A DNA stretch of 64,000 bases, taken from NCBI GenBank assembly GCA_021014325.1, contig CM037464.1, positions 3,875,127 to 3,939,126 of the forward strand. Direction: 5' to 3'. Positions within the stretch are counted from its first letter, which is position 1. Each line of letters begins with the position of its first letter. The DNA is from Plazaster borealis. Its lineage: Eukaryota; Echinodermata; Asteroidea; Forcipulatida; Labidiasteridae. The notes under the pieces were generated by a model. The model was not told the DNA's origin, ran no database searches, and worked only from the letters and a program-made list of their open reading frames with translations. Made by a program: the position numbers and the translations under genes. Positions 11,501 to 26,500 of the stretch are shown here, one piece after another.

Positions 11501-14500
11501 CAAAACAAAACCGTGTTAACAGATGTTGTGTCCAAATTCAACATTTCTGCAAACTTTCACTTTACAAAAAAACACATCCAGGATTTGTTATTTCATGTAT
11601 ACATGTACATGGTTGATCACACAAAACATGAACACTGTCGGCGACTATTTTGTCAGCTCTAGCAATCCCTGTACAATACCTTTAAATTTCGGCACGTGTA
11701 CAGGTTCAATTCCTAAACACATTTCCTACATATGTATTTCACCTGCATCTCACTGCAAATAATTGCACGGTCTCGTTCCCTTGTGTACAAGTAATTTTCC
11801 TAATACTCGTATTGGCCCCCCACAAAAATTGCTTCTAGCCTGCAGTTATGTATAACACCTGGCTACAAAGAATCTTTTCTGTGATCTCAGTGTTGCATAC
11901 ACTGATTAAAGAGTGAGTGTGTGCATTGAACTTAAAAGTAGGGTCATAGATTCGTAAATACTTCAAAAAATTTATGATCATAAAAACTTACTTGGTAAGA
12001 AGCACTCTGATTTTGTAAACTATTTTGAGAAAGGATTCCCTTCAAAATAGTTTAGTTTGGATAAATTTTTTACCACAAACATTTGAATCTGAGAAACAAT
12101 TCATGCATGAATCGTTTCTCAGATTGCTGAGGGGCCGGTGTCTGATCTGCAGCCAGAGATGCGATTGGTACCCGCCATCACCTCGCTGAATGTGGATGGA
12201 TTCAGCGTTCTTTTTTGCTGTTTTCTCAGCAATTTCATTTTATTTTCATTTCATTTATTCTGGTTGTGAAGCCCCTGACTCTCAGAAAAGCGAACTTAAT
12301 CACTGTACTAGCCAAGAACCCAATGGAGAGAAGACAAGGAAGGAAGTTTTAGTTTTTAAGATGTGAGAGGAAAACCCCAGAGAACTATTCCAGGGGAAAA
12401 CCCATACAATCAGGTAGGGACTGAAAACCCAATCCACAGAGTGCCCCCAGCGTGATTCGAACCGGGGTCCTAGATGTGGAAGGTGAGGAATGATACCTCT
12501 ACACTAACCTGACCACCTGCAATAAACATTGTATTCAGCTGAAACTTTCACAAGTGACTTTATATTTTGCCTGTAAATTAGCATTTTGTTGACAAAAAAC
12601 AATCTACGATCCTACCTTTAAGACTTACTCTCCGATTAGAGTATCATTTAAAATGACTCATCTTTTAAAATAAACAGTAAGGCCATTTTCTGCGTAGCCC
12701 TGGGCTTGATTTCACAGAGAGTCAAGACTGTTCGTAAGATGTATTATCAATTTTAATTTCTAAGCAAAGTGTGATGTCACAATACAAATCATTACGCCGG
12801 TATTGACAACTCATCTTTTAAGATGATTCTTGGCGTCTTGTGAAATAAAAGCCTCAGGGCCAAATTTCAAAGAGCTGTTAAAGTAGAGAATATCGCTTTA
12901 AAAACAAAATTCTTGCGCGGCATAAATTGCCGGGGAACCAGCCAGGAGCAATGTAAACTGCCTGGTATTTTGGCTGGTAACCCAATTATTGCTATTACCA
13001 GGAGTATAGACCTTTATCATGGTGCGGCCATCTTGATTTTCTCCCATTCAAATCAATGTAACCAAACCGAGGCTGGAAGGAGAAATAGTCTGGCTCCTTT
13101 TTGTACAATGAATATTAGCATTCATTACTGTTATTTGATACAGGGAACGTGACCAAGATGGTGGTAGCATGATAAAGGTCTATTCTGTTCTAAGCAAATT
13201 TATGAAAATCAGGCCCTGGTTTTGACATTGTTCCCCTTTCAAAATATTCCCAAAGTTCCACATTCTGGGCCCAATTTCATACAGCTGCTTGAGCACAAAA
13301 GGTAGCTGAGCACAACCAAATTATGCTTACCGGAATAAGGTTACCAGCCAAAATACCATCTCACATGTACTATCTGTGGCTGGTATCCTGCTTATTTTTG
13401 CTAAGCAGAAAATGTTTAAAGGGACATGTTGCCTTGGATCGGACGAGTTGGTCTAAAAAAAAAACGTTTGTAACCGTTTGTTATAAAATGCATATGGCTA
13501 GAAAGACGTTATAAAAGTAGAATACAATGATCCACACAAAAATGCCTTGAAATTGCGTGGTTTTCCTGTTACTTTGTGAACTAACACGGTCGGCCATTTT
13601 GTGGAGTCAAAAAGTTGACTCCACAAAATGGCCGACTGTGTTTGTTCATGATGTAAAAGGAAAACCACGCAATTTCGAGGCTTTTTTGTGTGGATCATTG
13701 TATTCTACTTTTAAAACATCTTTCTAACCATATGCATTTTATAACAAACAATTACAAATGCATTTTATAGACCAACTCGCCCGATCCAAGGCAACATGTC
13801 CCTTTAAGCAGTATTTTCTGCTTTTTAGCAGCTCTGTGAAATTGGGCCCAAGTCTGCAAACGGGAATGCTCTTATTTGTCCGAACAAAACAAGAAGAAAA
13901 AAAAGGAGAAAAAAAACCACGGGAAATGAATTCCAGGACTTTCAATAAGTGAATTTATGAATGTACCTGGAACGGGTTCTTTCTGTACGTCTGCCTTCTT
14001 CTTCCTCTTCCATTTCCAAGGCTTGAAAAATCGGGGTATTGTGGACTTCTTGTTCTTACGCTCCACAGGGGGCGTCATGGTCCCCTTAATCTCAGTGGTG
14101 GCATTATCTGCCGAGTAGGACACTTGTATATCATCCGTAGAACCTGGGTACGGGAGAAACGAAGATTTGGTTAATTAGGGTGGAGTCTAAGGGTGAAAAT
14201 GGATTTCTGATGCAAGGGGCAGATGCAAGCTCGATAGACTCATCTTAGTCATAATTTGAAACGAGATCTAGAAGAAATTTGCAGATCACATTATTGATTG
14301 TTATTAACCCTCCTTAAAAGGCACTGTACACGTTTGGTAATTACTCAAAATATATATTAACATAAAAACTGACTTGGTAACGAGCAACGGAGAGCTGTTG
14401 ATGTCTAAAACATTGTGAGAAATGACTCCCTCTGAAGTAACGTAGTGTTTGAGAAAGAGGTAATTTCTCACTAAAATAATAAAATACTTCTTGCAAGAAG

Positions 14501-17500
14501 CCTTTTATTCCTATCTGAAAGCACACAAATTTTTACAACAAGGCTTTTTTTTTCTTTCTTCATTTTCTTGCAACTTCGATGACCAATTGAGCCCAAATTT
14601 TCACAGGCTTGTTATTTTATGCATATGTTGGGATACACCAAGCGAGAACACTGGTCTTTGACAATTGCAAAGCGTGTTCAGTGCCTTTAACTACCATGAA
14701 TCCATCCAAATCCAGGCCTGATGATTTGTTTTGGAAAGGGCAAGGGCACCAAGGCGTTTTCTCCTTGGTAAAGGGCTCCTCTATGAGGAAATTGTAAATT
14801 TCTATTGGAACATTTCAAGGGGCACCAAGGCAATGACCAGGGGGCAATGGAGGCGATTGTTGCCAAAGCCTCTATGAAATATCAAGCCTGAAAATCAAGC
14901 AGCAGGCAAAAGTTGACAAGGGCCCAGGGCCCAATGTCATAGAGCTGCTTAAGCACAAAAAATAGCTAAGCACAACAAAATGATGCTTACCCGAACAGGG
15001 TTACCAGCCAAAACAACATTTCACATGTACAATTTGTGACTGGTATCCTGCTCATTTCTGCTAAGCAGAAAATTGTTAAGCAATATTTTCTGCTTAAGCA
15101 GCTCTATGAATTTCATAGATTTGCTTTGTAAACACAGAAAATGTTTTTGGTGAAACGTCGTTTATTAGCAGAGCTGCCAACGTTTGCATACTTGCAATCA
15201 GGGAGATTTTGTCCAACAATCAGGGAGATATTTATAATTTACATTCAACACAATAGGGTTTCCATAATCAGGGAGATTTTCAAATTTGTTCATCAGAACA
15301 TGAAAAGATTGGTTTATTTTCAGGGAACCTTCTGCAGAATCAGGGAGAGTTGGCAGCTCTGTTATTAGCAATTAACCATCGCTCTTTTTCAGAGTTTGAA
15401 ATGCATTGTTAGCCCAGCTGGAAAGTACAATAACAGTTAAGTGGGGATTACAGAGAGAAGGTTAACTGGCGGTATGATTAGTAGTTACTGAAAAGCTAGA
15501 GCCATTTATTCATAGTAGAAAATATTGCTTTTATACAAAATATCCGCCAGAGGAGTACTTTAACTTACTATGATGGTATTGAAATAGATGGGATTGAATT
15601 AAATTGAATTGGAAACAAAAAAGCAGTTAGATTTAAGTGCGGACCAGCAGCAAAGCATTTTTACACACATTACCCCAGAAACAGTCCCAAATCCTTCTAC
15701 ATTTTGTACATCCAAATGCTAATGTGAAGGATTCAGAAGGACTGGGGTCAGTAAGCCCAAACAAAAATTGCTTATCACAGGGTCAGGCATTCCAATCTTT
15801 TCTAAGTCAACACAATTTGGTGTGGAGTGACCTAGGAAAAGAGTATGGAGGAATTAGGCCAAACTCCCTCGTCTCACTGTGGGTTTTAATACGTAATTTT
15901 TCTGGTTGGTAGTCTTTTACTGTCCCTGGCTGGTGACGTTTTTGTGAGAAGCAAATTGTTGTGGTTTGAGATGGTCTACAGTTTGTGTAGCAGGAACAGA
16001 CCTGATACTTCCGTTATTGTAAAGGCAAAGAGCGGTAACGGCAAGGCAATTTTTACTCTATGAGGGAAACCTAATTTTCTACTGGAACATTTCAAGGAGC
16101 ACCAAGGCAATTGAACGGCCCTGGGCGTAGGGGCAATTGCCCCTGCTGCCTCCATGAAGTATTAGGCCTGCAGTCATGGCAGAACAGATAAGTATTGAAT
16201 TAATTAGGAATCCATTGCTTCAGAAACTCTGCTGCCTTTTTTCTTGCAATTTTCCACCGGCTATTGACCCCCTGCACAACTCGGAGCGCAGTTACACGCA
16301 ACTATATGTACAAGTATCCTGTCCGCCATTTTAGGGTTCAAAAGGTACACAAAGGAATTCACTCCCAAAACGGTAGAAATGGTAGACGCGCATTGAGCAA
16401 GAGGGTCAATACAGACAAAAAAACAGAAGCAAAATTGAAAGAAACCCCACACTCCTTTGCAGTAAGATGTCACAACCCAGCATACACTCACAACGTGAAA
16501 AAGATATAGGCCTATAGGCCTGCTGAAACACTCAAAAGAGTAACGATATTATAAAATACATGTTAAGGCTTCTGATGGGGGAATCACAACATACGATTTA
16601 CGTGGTGTGGTCAACATTTAAACAAAAACATAAGACCTCCGGGCTTGTCCAGTCATGAGTTTACTGGCCCGATGCTAAAATCACTGGCCTCGGGCCAGTG
16701 TAAATTTCAAGCCCTGATGTACATGTATAGTAATGTACATCGTGGAATATTTCTACCTCCATGTGTACAAGTGCCACAAACAGATGCACATGTACAGTAC
16801 GTGTCTTTAAAATCTACAAAGATGATTTTCACATTTTGTATACAGTGTACATGTATGCATACTGTCCTGTCTATTTCCGTAAATTATCAAGTAACAAATG
16901 TACAGATCTACAATACAGGTACAAAGACACACAACTCAATAAAGCTGCATAACTGAGCAAGAAAATCAATACAACTACATGTGTATACTTAGTGATTACC
17001 CACACAGTATGGTTGGAGAGTCTCCCTCAAGTATTTGATTTACCAATAAATATAACTAAGGCAGTGAAAACACGATTGCCTTGTGAAAGTTGAAACACTG
17101 CTCAGTCAAAATCAGCCCATAAATATCTCCTATACCACAGTCTCTGTTGTGACAGGGAAAATAAATACAAGGCTGGTGAATGGTGGAGCTGTGGAGATGA
17201 AAAATGGACTGATTTTATCTAATGGTATTTATAAGGTCACATAATGGCACAGTTTTCAATTCAAGGGGTAGTGAAGCCAAGGTGTCTGCTACACCTATGT
17301 TCTGACACCCCCTAGCAGGGCTCGAATTTGAAGGGAACATCCACAAGACCATTGGGCTTGTGGCTCAAAATGTTTACTGGACCAGAATCAAAATAAGAGA
17401 AAACTTCATAACCCAGTTTATAGGGCTGCATAACATTGGTAAGAGTTTTAAAAAATCACAGATTTGCACGCAACAGACATGGTATAAAGATGATCACAGT

Positions 17501-20500
17501 GGGAAACTCCGTTTGAAATATTGTTGCTTGAAATGCAATTTAGTCTTTGAGAAATGAGTGAAACAATTGGTTTTGATCTTTGAAGTCCAATAATGTTTGA
17601 AAACAATGAAATTAAGGGGTAAGAACATTTATATCTACAGAGTACATTATCTTGATTCAAAGAGAGTAAGCATCATGTACAATACCCACTAATGAGTAGT
17701 CGTGCAGATTAATCGATAGAGAGTTCACAAGGATGAACTTATACCTTCAGATTGCTTCAAAGACTGCTAACATACCTGTAGCACCCGATTTGCAAATTTT
17801 CAATCAACATTCATTTTCTATGTTTATTTAAGGATCACACAGTGTTGGTTGGTTGAATGTACACAGTTTAGTTTCTGTTTGTGCACATTATGCACTTGTT
17901 CTGACCTCATGTTAAACAATGCAGTTTCACATAACAGATAAAAGAACATTAAAAAACCTACAATTATACAATTAAGTACAGAAATGCTGTAATTGCTTAC
18001 CTAATCGCATACTGACTACGTGTAGCTATGCATCGATTAACATACACTGTACACACACACGCACAGTGGACATGCACGGTACACAAGCGCCGATTGTAAA
18101 TATGCACACGCCGCAGTGTACATGGCGATCACCCAAGATGCGTTCCACACAGAGGTAAATACACGCTCTTAATTTTCATTTAACTATCCCAAGGCTCTGT
18201 TGAATCGCGACGGCTGTTTAGTCTCGTGAAATCAAGAATTAATAATCCTTCACACCGACTGTGCAAAGCCCGGTGCAGGATACCACATACAGCAATTACT
18301 CACACACATACGGTATGTATGTATCTCATTGGATGTTATGTGGCCGTGCGTTCCAGGAAACGTCGTCGGTGACACGAGCTATGCCTGACCTACTTGATAA
18401 ATCGCCCCCTATAGCATCGAGAACCATCTCAATTATAGAGACACACCGGCAGAGAGAGAGATGAGACAAGTTCCATCGGGTGATCAGAGGGGGACAGTGT
18501 GATGGAGGAGGGACTAGGGGATGTGAAGGAATATAGCTTGGGAATGATAGCACACAGGTGAACAACGCTGAGAAAAATTGGCAGAGATATTCCTCTTTGT
18601 CTTGGGATGAGAGCCTCTAGGCCCAGTTTCATAGAGCTGCTTTAAAAGCAAAAAAGTAGCTAAGCACAACAAAATTATGCTTACCAGAATAAGGTTACCA
18701 GCCAAACGCCCCATGTCACATGTATAATTTGTGACTGGTATCCTGCTCATTTCTGCTTAGCAGACAATTGTTTCTGCTTAAGCTGCTCTATGAAATTGGG
18801 CCCTGGAATATACTTTAGGGGTTTTACAGATTCTCTTCACATCACCACAAATATAAATCTTAGAGAGGATTGGTTATCACAAGAGCTATGTCTTTCTTGT
18901 CCGTAGAGTATAATGTATCTTCAACATGATGTACTTCCATGTGCAGTGTGACGTTACTTCACATGTTCCAGTACATTTCTTTACCCTAGGGTGCACCACA
19001 TCACTGCAGGGGGGCATATTACAGATCCAATCAAGGGATATAATGTGACTGCCGAGTGCGCCACAGCACTGTGTAAACTCTTATAAAGCGCCTTGAGTAC
19101 CTTATTGGTAGATACTTGCGCTATATAAGACTCTGACACTATTATTATTATTATTAATGTGAGGTGTGCAGATCTCTGCTCTAAAGATTATCTCTGTTCT
19201 CTGTGTATTGTAGAGGTGTATGACGTGTACATTTTTTGAAATCATGCTGTGCATGCACTGCACATGTTGATGCTTTAGAGTACCGGAGGGTGTACATTAA
19301 AGCTATTTAACAGATTTGAAATGTGTTCAAAACACAACTAACTTGTTGGTTTGTAATAAAGCCATTTGTGAGTTATATTTGAACAAGTCTGGTGCAACGA
19401 CTTACTTAGCCATAAGTTACCGCTTAAATTTGAATTTCTCAGGCTACAGAGACAGTTGCTGCCAAATGGTTTGGGGCAAGCTTTATATTGTAACCTCCAG
19501 ATGAGCAAACCCTGGTAGTCATTCAAAATTGTGTATGGGCATTTGTCGTCTCTTCTGTTAAAGGCCCTGTACACTATTGATAAGATCGAAAAACACAATG
19601 TTCACAGATTCACACATAACTTACATGATTTAAAGTAAGTAATGGTAGAAAGGGTTCCTTAAAATATTTCTGCCTAAAATGCTATCGTTTCTGAGAAATG
19701 AGTAAAACAATAGTTTTTATCAGGCGCGATAAAATTCGATGTTTGAAAAAACAGAAAACACATAAGGTCTCTTTTCACAATTTTCTTGTGACCTCGATGA
19801 CCAATTGAGCTCAAACTTTCACAGGTTTGTCATGCATAATGTTGAATCACACAAAATGTGGACACTGATTTTGAGCTTTTACCAAATGTGAACAATACCT
19901 TTAAAAGAAAGGTATACGTTTGGTAATCACTCTTAAAATTAATGGTAATAAAAACCTACGTGGTTAGAAGTACAGCAGCTTTGGATAGTATAATGCATTT
20001 ATAGAATCATTTCACTTTGAAGTAATGTGGTTATGGAAAAAGATATCACTTTTTATCACCCAAAATTTTAATATGAGAAACCTTACTGTCAGATGCGTTT
20101 CTCAGATTGTGTATTCCAATTACGGATTATTCTTCCTGCAAGGACATAACCGCTCTGGATTTTCCGCGATATCTCAAAAACACCACCACCTTTTGAAATG
20201 AAATTTTCACAGGTTAGTTTTATTGTATCTACAAATATAGGATTAAAACAATTGAACGGTTCCAAAAACCAAAGGTATACTTTTCTTTTAACTACACAAA
20301 AGCTTGCACTGAATCACAGCAATTAGCAACTATCTCTTTATTCTGAGGAATTCAAATTTCAGCGGACACTGGTGACTAAAGCAAGTCATTGTACCGGACA
20401 CTATCCAAATCTAACTCGCAGATGGTTTATTGCGAAAACTGCAACAAGGAGGAAGCTGAAATGTGCCAAACACATCAAGTTCTGCAAACTTTTCTTTCTA

Positions 20501-23500
20501 CATGTACGTGTACATTATGACCAACAAAGGAGAGGATATAGGCTGATCCACTGAAAAAACCATGCCCGATACAAAATGATATATTAAGCTTTTGCAAAAT
20601 TGTGCAAGGATTCAGAGAATCAATGGACACCTTTACAAAACAATTTGATAGTTTGAGGAAGTTGTGCTCAGATTGAATGTCGTCAATGTCACACAACTCA
20701 CAATTTCAGCAAGCAAATGATCCACATGCCTACGCTCTCTATGGTCAACAAGGTTTCTTTATCAACAATTTGGCCTGTAAATCAGCATTACGTTGACAAC
20801 TAACAATCAGATTCAGTACTTGGTCAGTACTATAGTTTAAATTATACAGGGCTTAAATGCCCTGTACACTATTGGTAAGAATGGAGTAAGATCAAAAAAC
20901 ACAAATGTTCACAGATTCACACACAACTTACATGATTTAAAGTAAGTAATGGTTGAAAGGGTTCCTTAAAATATTTCTGCCTAAAATGCTATTGTTTCTG
21001 AGAAATGAGTAAAACAATAGTTTTTATCACGCGCGATATTTTGAAAAAAAAAGAAAACACATAAGGTCTCTTTTCACTATTTTCTTGTGATCTTGATGAC
21101 CAATTGAGCTCAAAACTTTCACAGGTTTGCTTGTTCATGCATATGTTGAATCACAAAAAATGTGGACACTGATTTTGAGCTGTTACCAAAAGTGTACAAT
21201 ACCTTTAAATCACAAATCTGTGTAGGTAAAATAAAATAACAAATTGCTTTATTCCCACTGCAATCATTACATCTTCCCTAATGCATTTAAAACAATCACT
21301 GATTGTTACATACTGTACCATCAGTCCCAGTCCTTCAGGAATGTTGTGCAGATTCAGGCTTCCATATTATTTCAATAGCGGCAATCGAAATAAGCAACAG
21401 AGATTTGTTATGTCTTCAAACTCTCTTGCCAATGCCTAAATGTTGTCTTTCCTTTTTTAACAAAATTGACGCGAACAAACTGAAGCCGGAATGGCAAAAT
21501 GGTCTGACCTCTTCTTGATATAATAATCATCAGTATTCATTCCTGCTACAAAGCAGACAGGGAACAAGACATAAATAGAGGCAGGGTTCTCCCCATGCAC
21601 AAGCTAGCCTATCGGGTCGATACGAGCAAATTTCGGCCGATACGCCAAACAAAATAATAATAGCTAAATTAAACATTTATAATTTCACAAAAAACATCAA
21701 GAGAAAACCATAAAGAATGCTCCAGATTACACAGTAGGGCTTTTAAAACCAAGATAAACACCAAGTAGAAAACATTTCGAAGACCTTGTTTCAATTCAGC
21801 GAGCTTCAGGCAAACATCCACTAACTTGGGTCCAGAATGCCCCACAGTGGCTCTATGATAACCGTGCATAAAAATGTGTATTGTTCATAGCCAATTGGGT
21901 AGAGCTGTTCTGCTGTACATACATGTATCTCCTGTACATGTTTGTAAAAACTGGACACAAGCCAAAATGTCACATGTTGATGTGGATGAACATTTTGTTG
22001 TTTGCGAATGGTTCATTCTTATTCTTTGAAACTACATGTAGTTCAATAGCAATAGTTTTCTTGTCACTTAGAGGTGTGGTGGCTTCAGAAAACTAGGTTG
22101 AGGTGACATTTCCACACAAAACAGTCACACGCTTCATATTTCACTCGTTCAATCAACAGGGCAGATGGCCCACTGAAGCAAACTAGTGCAGACGAATCAA
22201 AACCAATTACATTAATGCTAGAATGGGATCTTACTTCTCTTGGGGGTAATGTTCACCACAGTGCCATCAACTGTGCGTGTTAATTGGGCGCTAACAGATC
22301 ACCAATTAATCTTCATTTAATTTCATTTCATTTTCATTTATTCTGGTTGTGAAGCCAAGGACTCCCAGAAAAGCGAACTTAATCACTGTACTAGCCAAGA
22401 ACCCAATGGAGAGAAGACAAGGAAGTATACGTTTCAGTTTTAGATGTGAGAGGAAAACCCCAGAGAATTATTCCAGGGCAAACCCACGCAGTCAGGTAGG
22501 GACTGAAAACCCAATCCACAGAGTGCCTCCGATTCAAACCGGTGTCCTACATGTAGGGGTGGAAGGTGAGGAAAGATACCTCTACACCAACCTGACCACC
22601 CAACACCAAGCTGACCACCCACTCTGCAAGGGAAGTCACCACATTGCCAAATAAAACAAATTAAATCAAAAAACATGTACATGTACATGTAGGTGTCTGA
22701 ACTGCTCTTTGGTCTGAAGGTGTCCAACCGATAGTCCGAAGGTCAGTTAGTCTGAAGGTTCAATAGTCCGAAGGTTCAATAGTCCGAAGGTTCGATAGTC
22801 CGAACGCACAAATTTCCCATAACAGGGGGTTCATTAGTCCGAAAATGAAATAGGGTTTGTTAATCCGAACATTTGATGCGATAGTCCGAAGGTTCATTAG
22901 TCCAAAGGTTCATTGATCCGAAGGTTCACTGGTTCGAAGATTCGGTAGTCCGAATCGACGATAAGGTCCGCTAGTCCGAATCGACGATAAGGTCCGATAG
23001 TCCGAATCGACGATTGAACCTCATTGTCAATTCGGACTATCGAACCTTATTGTCAATTCGGACTATCGAACCTTCGGACTAACAAACCTTAGGGCAAACG
23101 AACCTTCGGACTAACGAACCTTCAGACTATCGAGCTGTAACCGGTCTGAACAGCTCCTTTGGTTGTGCACAAAAATAACCTTGAGGTTACCAGTTAAAAT
23201 TCCTCTGAGGTCAATTGTCCCTAATGTTTCAATATCAATTGAAAGTGCAGGAACAACTTTAGCGGTTACTTTGAACAAAACAAGAGCTCTGTAAAGTTAA
23301 ATTCAAACCTTTCTCCAGAGGTAACCCATAAACGGATCTTTTTGACACAGAACAAATTGGGGTGTTTGCCAGTGAACAAGATACGACCTGTACCCAAACA
23401 GGATTGGGACCTTTTTGCTCCTGACTTGACAAGATTTGCCCCTGGTCATCAGGGTTGTAACTGAGCCTATAAACATGTACAGTGTGTGCATGCAGGTATC

Positions 23501-26500
23501 CAGAGTGACATTTGTACAGGTTGGAAGAACCTGTTTATTTACTAGCTTAACAGCTGAAAGAACTCGAAGCTAAAGAAGGTTGGCCGCAAAAATTACCTAA
23601 AGTTCACATTCTAGGGAGGGTTGCGTTGACACCATGTACATAAATCTCTCTATGGTGGTTCTAAAAGGAGCCTGTGGTTTAAAGGTAGGGTCATAGATTG
23701 GTAAGTACTCCAAAAATGAATAACCATAAAAACTTACTCAGTGAGAAGCACTGCAGCTGGTCATAGTACAAACTATTTTGAGAAAGGATTCCCTTCAAGG
23801 TAATATGGTTCAGATAATTGTTCACCCCAAAAAACTTGAATCTGAGAAAGGATTCATGCATGAATCATTTCTCAGACTTCTGAGTATTGGTGTTTTTCGT
23901 GTTCGCGAATGCTGCGTCCAGAGGTACGGTTAGTACTTGCTGTCAACTCGCTAAAGTGGATGGATTTAACGTGTTTGTGAAAATAGTAATACAGTGACAG
24001 TTTGTTGCTTTTTTCTCAGCAAGTACATGTAGACACTATATTCAGCTGACACTTTCACATGTGAGGTTTATTGTACATATATTTCTTAAAAATGTTGTCT
24101 ATAAATCAGCATTTTGTTGACAAAAACCACTCTATGACCCTACATGTACCTTTAAAGGCACTGTACACGCTTGGTAATTACTCAAAATATATATTAACAT
24201 AAAAAGTGACTTGGTAACGAGCAACAGAGAGCTGTGAGAGTGTAAAACATTGTGAGAAACGACTCCCTCTGAAGTAACATACATTGTAGTTTTTGAGAAA
24301 GAGGTAATTTCTCACTAAAATAATAAAAGACTTCTTGCAAGAAGACTTTTATTCCTATCTGAAAGCACACAAATTTGTACAACAAGGGTGTTTTTTCTTT
24401 CATCATTTTCTTGCAACTTTGATGACCAATTGAGCCCAAATTTTCACAGGCTTGTTATTTTATGCATATGTTGGGATACACCAAGTGAGAACACATGGTC
24501 TTTGACAATTAGAATTACCAAACGTGTTCAGTGCCTTTAAGGCATGTGTCCTTCTGGGCAATATTGCTTGCGCTGAAGCCAGGCCTTCGTGACCGAAAAC
24601 CTGCAAAACATGTAGTATGCCCCGCGAATATCATGATATGTGTACAGTACTGCACTAGCATAATGCCTAACCAGCACGCAAAACATCGTCTTTGGCAAAA
24701 TGCACCAATTCAAAACACAAACTGGGTTAACAGCACAATATATATGGGCCACTGACGGCTAACTGACGCCCACACAAAGGACTTGTCCAAACAACTTTAC
24801 CAAGAGTAGCTCCGCAGTATTTTCCGATGCAAATCACGTATCTGGAGCACTACTTGCTTCAATCAAAGACAAAACCTACATGTACCTCCCTATCAAATTC
24901 AAAGTCAGCAGAGAACCGACTCGGGGAGCATCCCCTACTCTAACGTTGCGTGAAATAAAGAGATAACTTTTTATTTCAAAATAGTTCTTTTTGTTTTCTT
25001 CTGCGCGACTCATCAATTACAGCAAACCTTCATCTCTTAAGCCTCTTCATGTACTACGCACAGTTTCTCAAAGTAACCTGTTCTGTTTGCACTTCCCATC
25101 AAGCAAGAAAAGAGCGCTTTAAACGTACGGTTTAAAAATGCAAACTTCATCAATTTTCTTTTTTGGATCAAGCTCATCTGCCTTTAATGACTTTTACAGT
25201 CTGCTTGTCTCAAGTCTCTTCTCTCTCCAACGACGACCAACTCTTGATTACATTTAAGAGCAGGCATTTTCAATCTTGTCCACCGGTGCTTAAAACCAAT
25301 TATTTTCTTGCTCACTGCAGTGCTCAATATTAAGTCTAGACACGTTGGGCAAATCTAATTTCTTGTTATGGTTTAACATTACCACTTCTCGGTTTTAATC
25401 CATTACTGTAACCAGTTTCGTCGTTATCTCTGATTACAGGACCGAGTGAATCTTTAATGCACGGACGTCAATATGATATAAATCGTATGGATCTACTCGA
25501 TGCAGTTTACATGGAATAATATCTCCATGGACAGTTTTGTGAAAATAAAATAACACAGGGGTTCACAGCAGTGACCTACATATTTACTTGGGTGTGATCC
25601 CTGGCTACATGGCAGTTACAGGTTTGAATGGCTTCTGACTGGCACCCCCGAACAAAGATATTGACAAAATAGGGAGACATAGTAAAATATTACTCCTTAC
25701 AAGTAACACCCGGCTGGACTGATGATGGTTGTCCACATTGTGTGTTGTGTGGGCAAGCATGGAGGTACAGTAGCAATACATGCTGGTCTACCCAATGACA
25801 GTGAAGACTTTTAAAAGGAATTCTATCAGTAAGACACACCGAGGATATCCCAAAGGTTACAGCTTGATAGTCCGAAGGTTTGATGGTCCGAAGGTTCGTT
25901 AGTCCGAAGGTTCAATAGTCCGAAGGTTCGATAGTCCGAAGGTTCGATAGTCCGAATTGACAATAAGGTTTGATAGTCCGAATTGACAATAAGGTTCGAT
26001 CGTCGATTCGGACTATCGGACCTTATCGGCGATTCGGACTACCGAACCTTCGGACCAGTGAACCTTTGGATCAATGAACCTTCGGACTAATGAACCTTCG
26101 GACTATCGCATCAAATGTTCGGATTAACGAACCCTATTTCATTTTCGGACTAATGAACCCCCTGTTATGGGAAATTTGTGCGTTCGGACTATCGAACCTT
26201 CGGACTATCGAACCTTCGGACTAACGCACCTTCGGACTATCGGGCGGACACTGTCCCAAGCACCGAGGACTTTAACAAAAGGGATCCCATCAGTCAAGAG
26301 AGACCAAGAAGTCCCCAACTCCAAGGACTTTAACAAAAGGGATCCTGTCACTTAGACAGACCGAGGACGTCCTCAACACCAAGGACTTTAACAAAAGAAA
26401 TCCCGTCAGTTAGACAGACCGAGGACGTCCCCAACACCGAGGACTTTAACAAAAGGGATCCTGTCACTTAGACAGACCGAGGGCGCCCCCAACACCGAGG

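Larger units (their letters stand above)
8547..13966 (-). other. PHACTR intron between cassette and diagnostic exon
   Basis: Almost wholly repeats: AGACTGTG element, a 210-bp repeat shared with 60.4 kb, tandem palindromic GGGCCCAATTTCATAG elements, nested hAT-like and TTAA elements, a SINE and a foldback. No exon seen. Confidence 0.45.
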
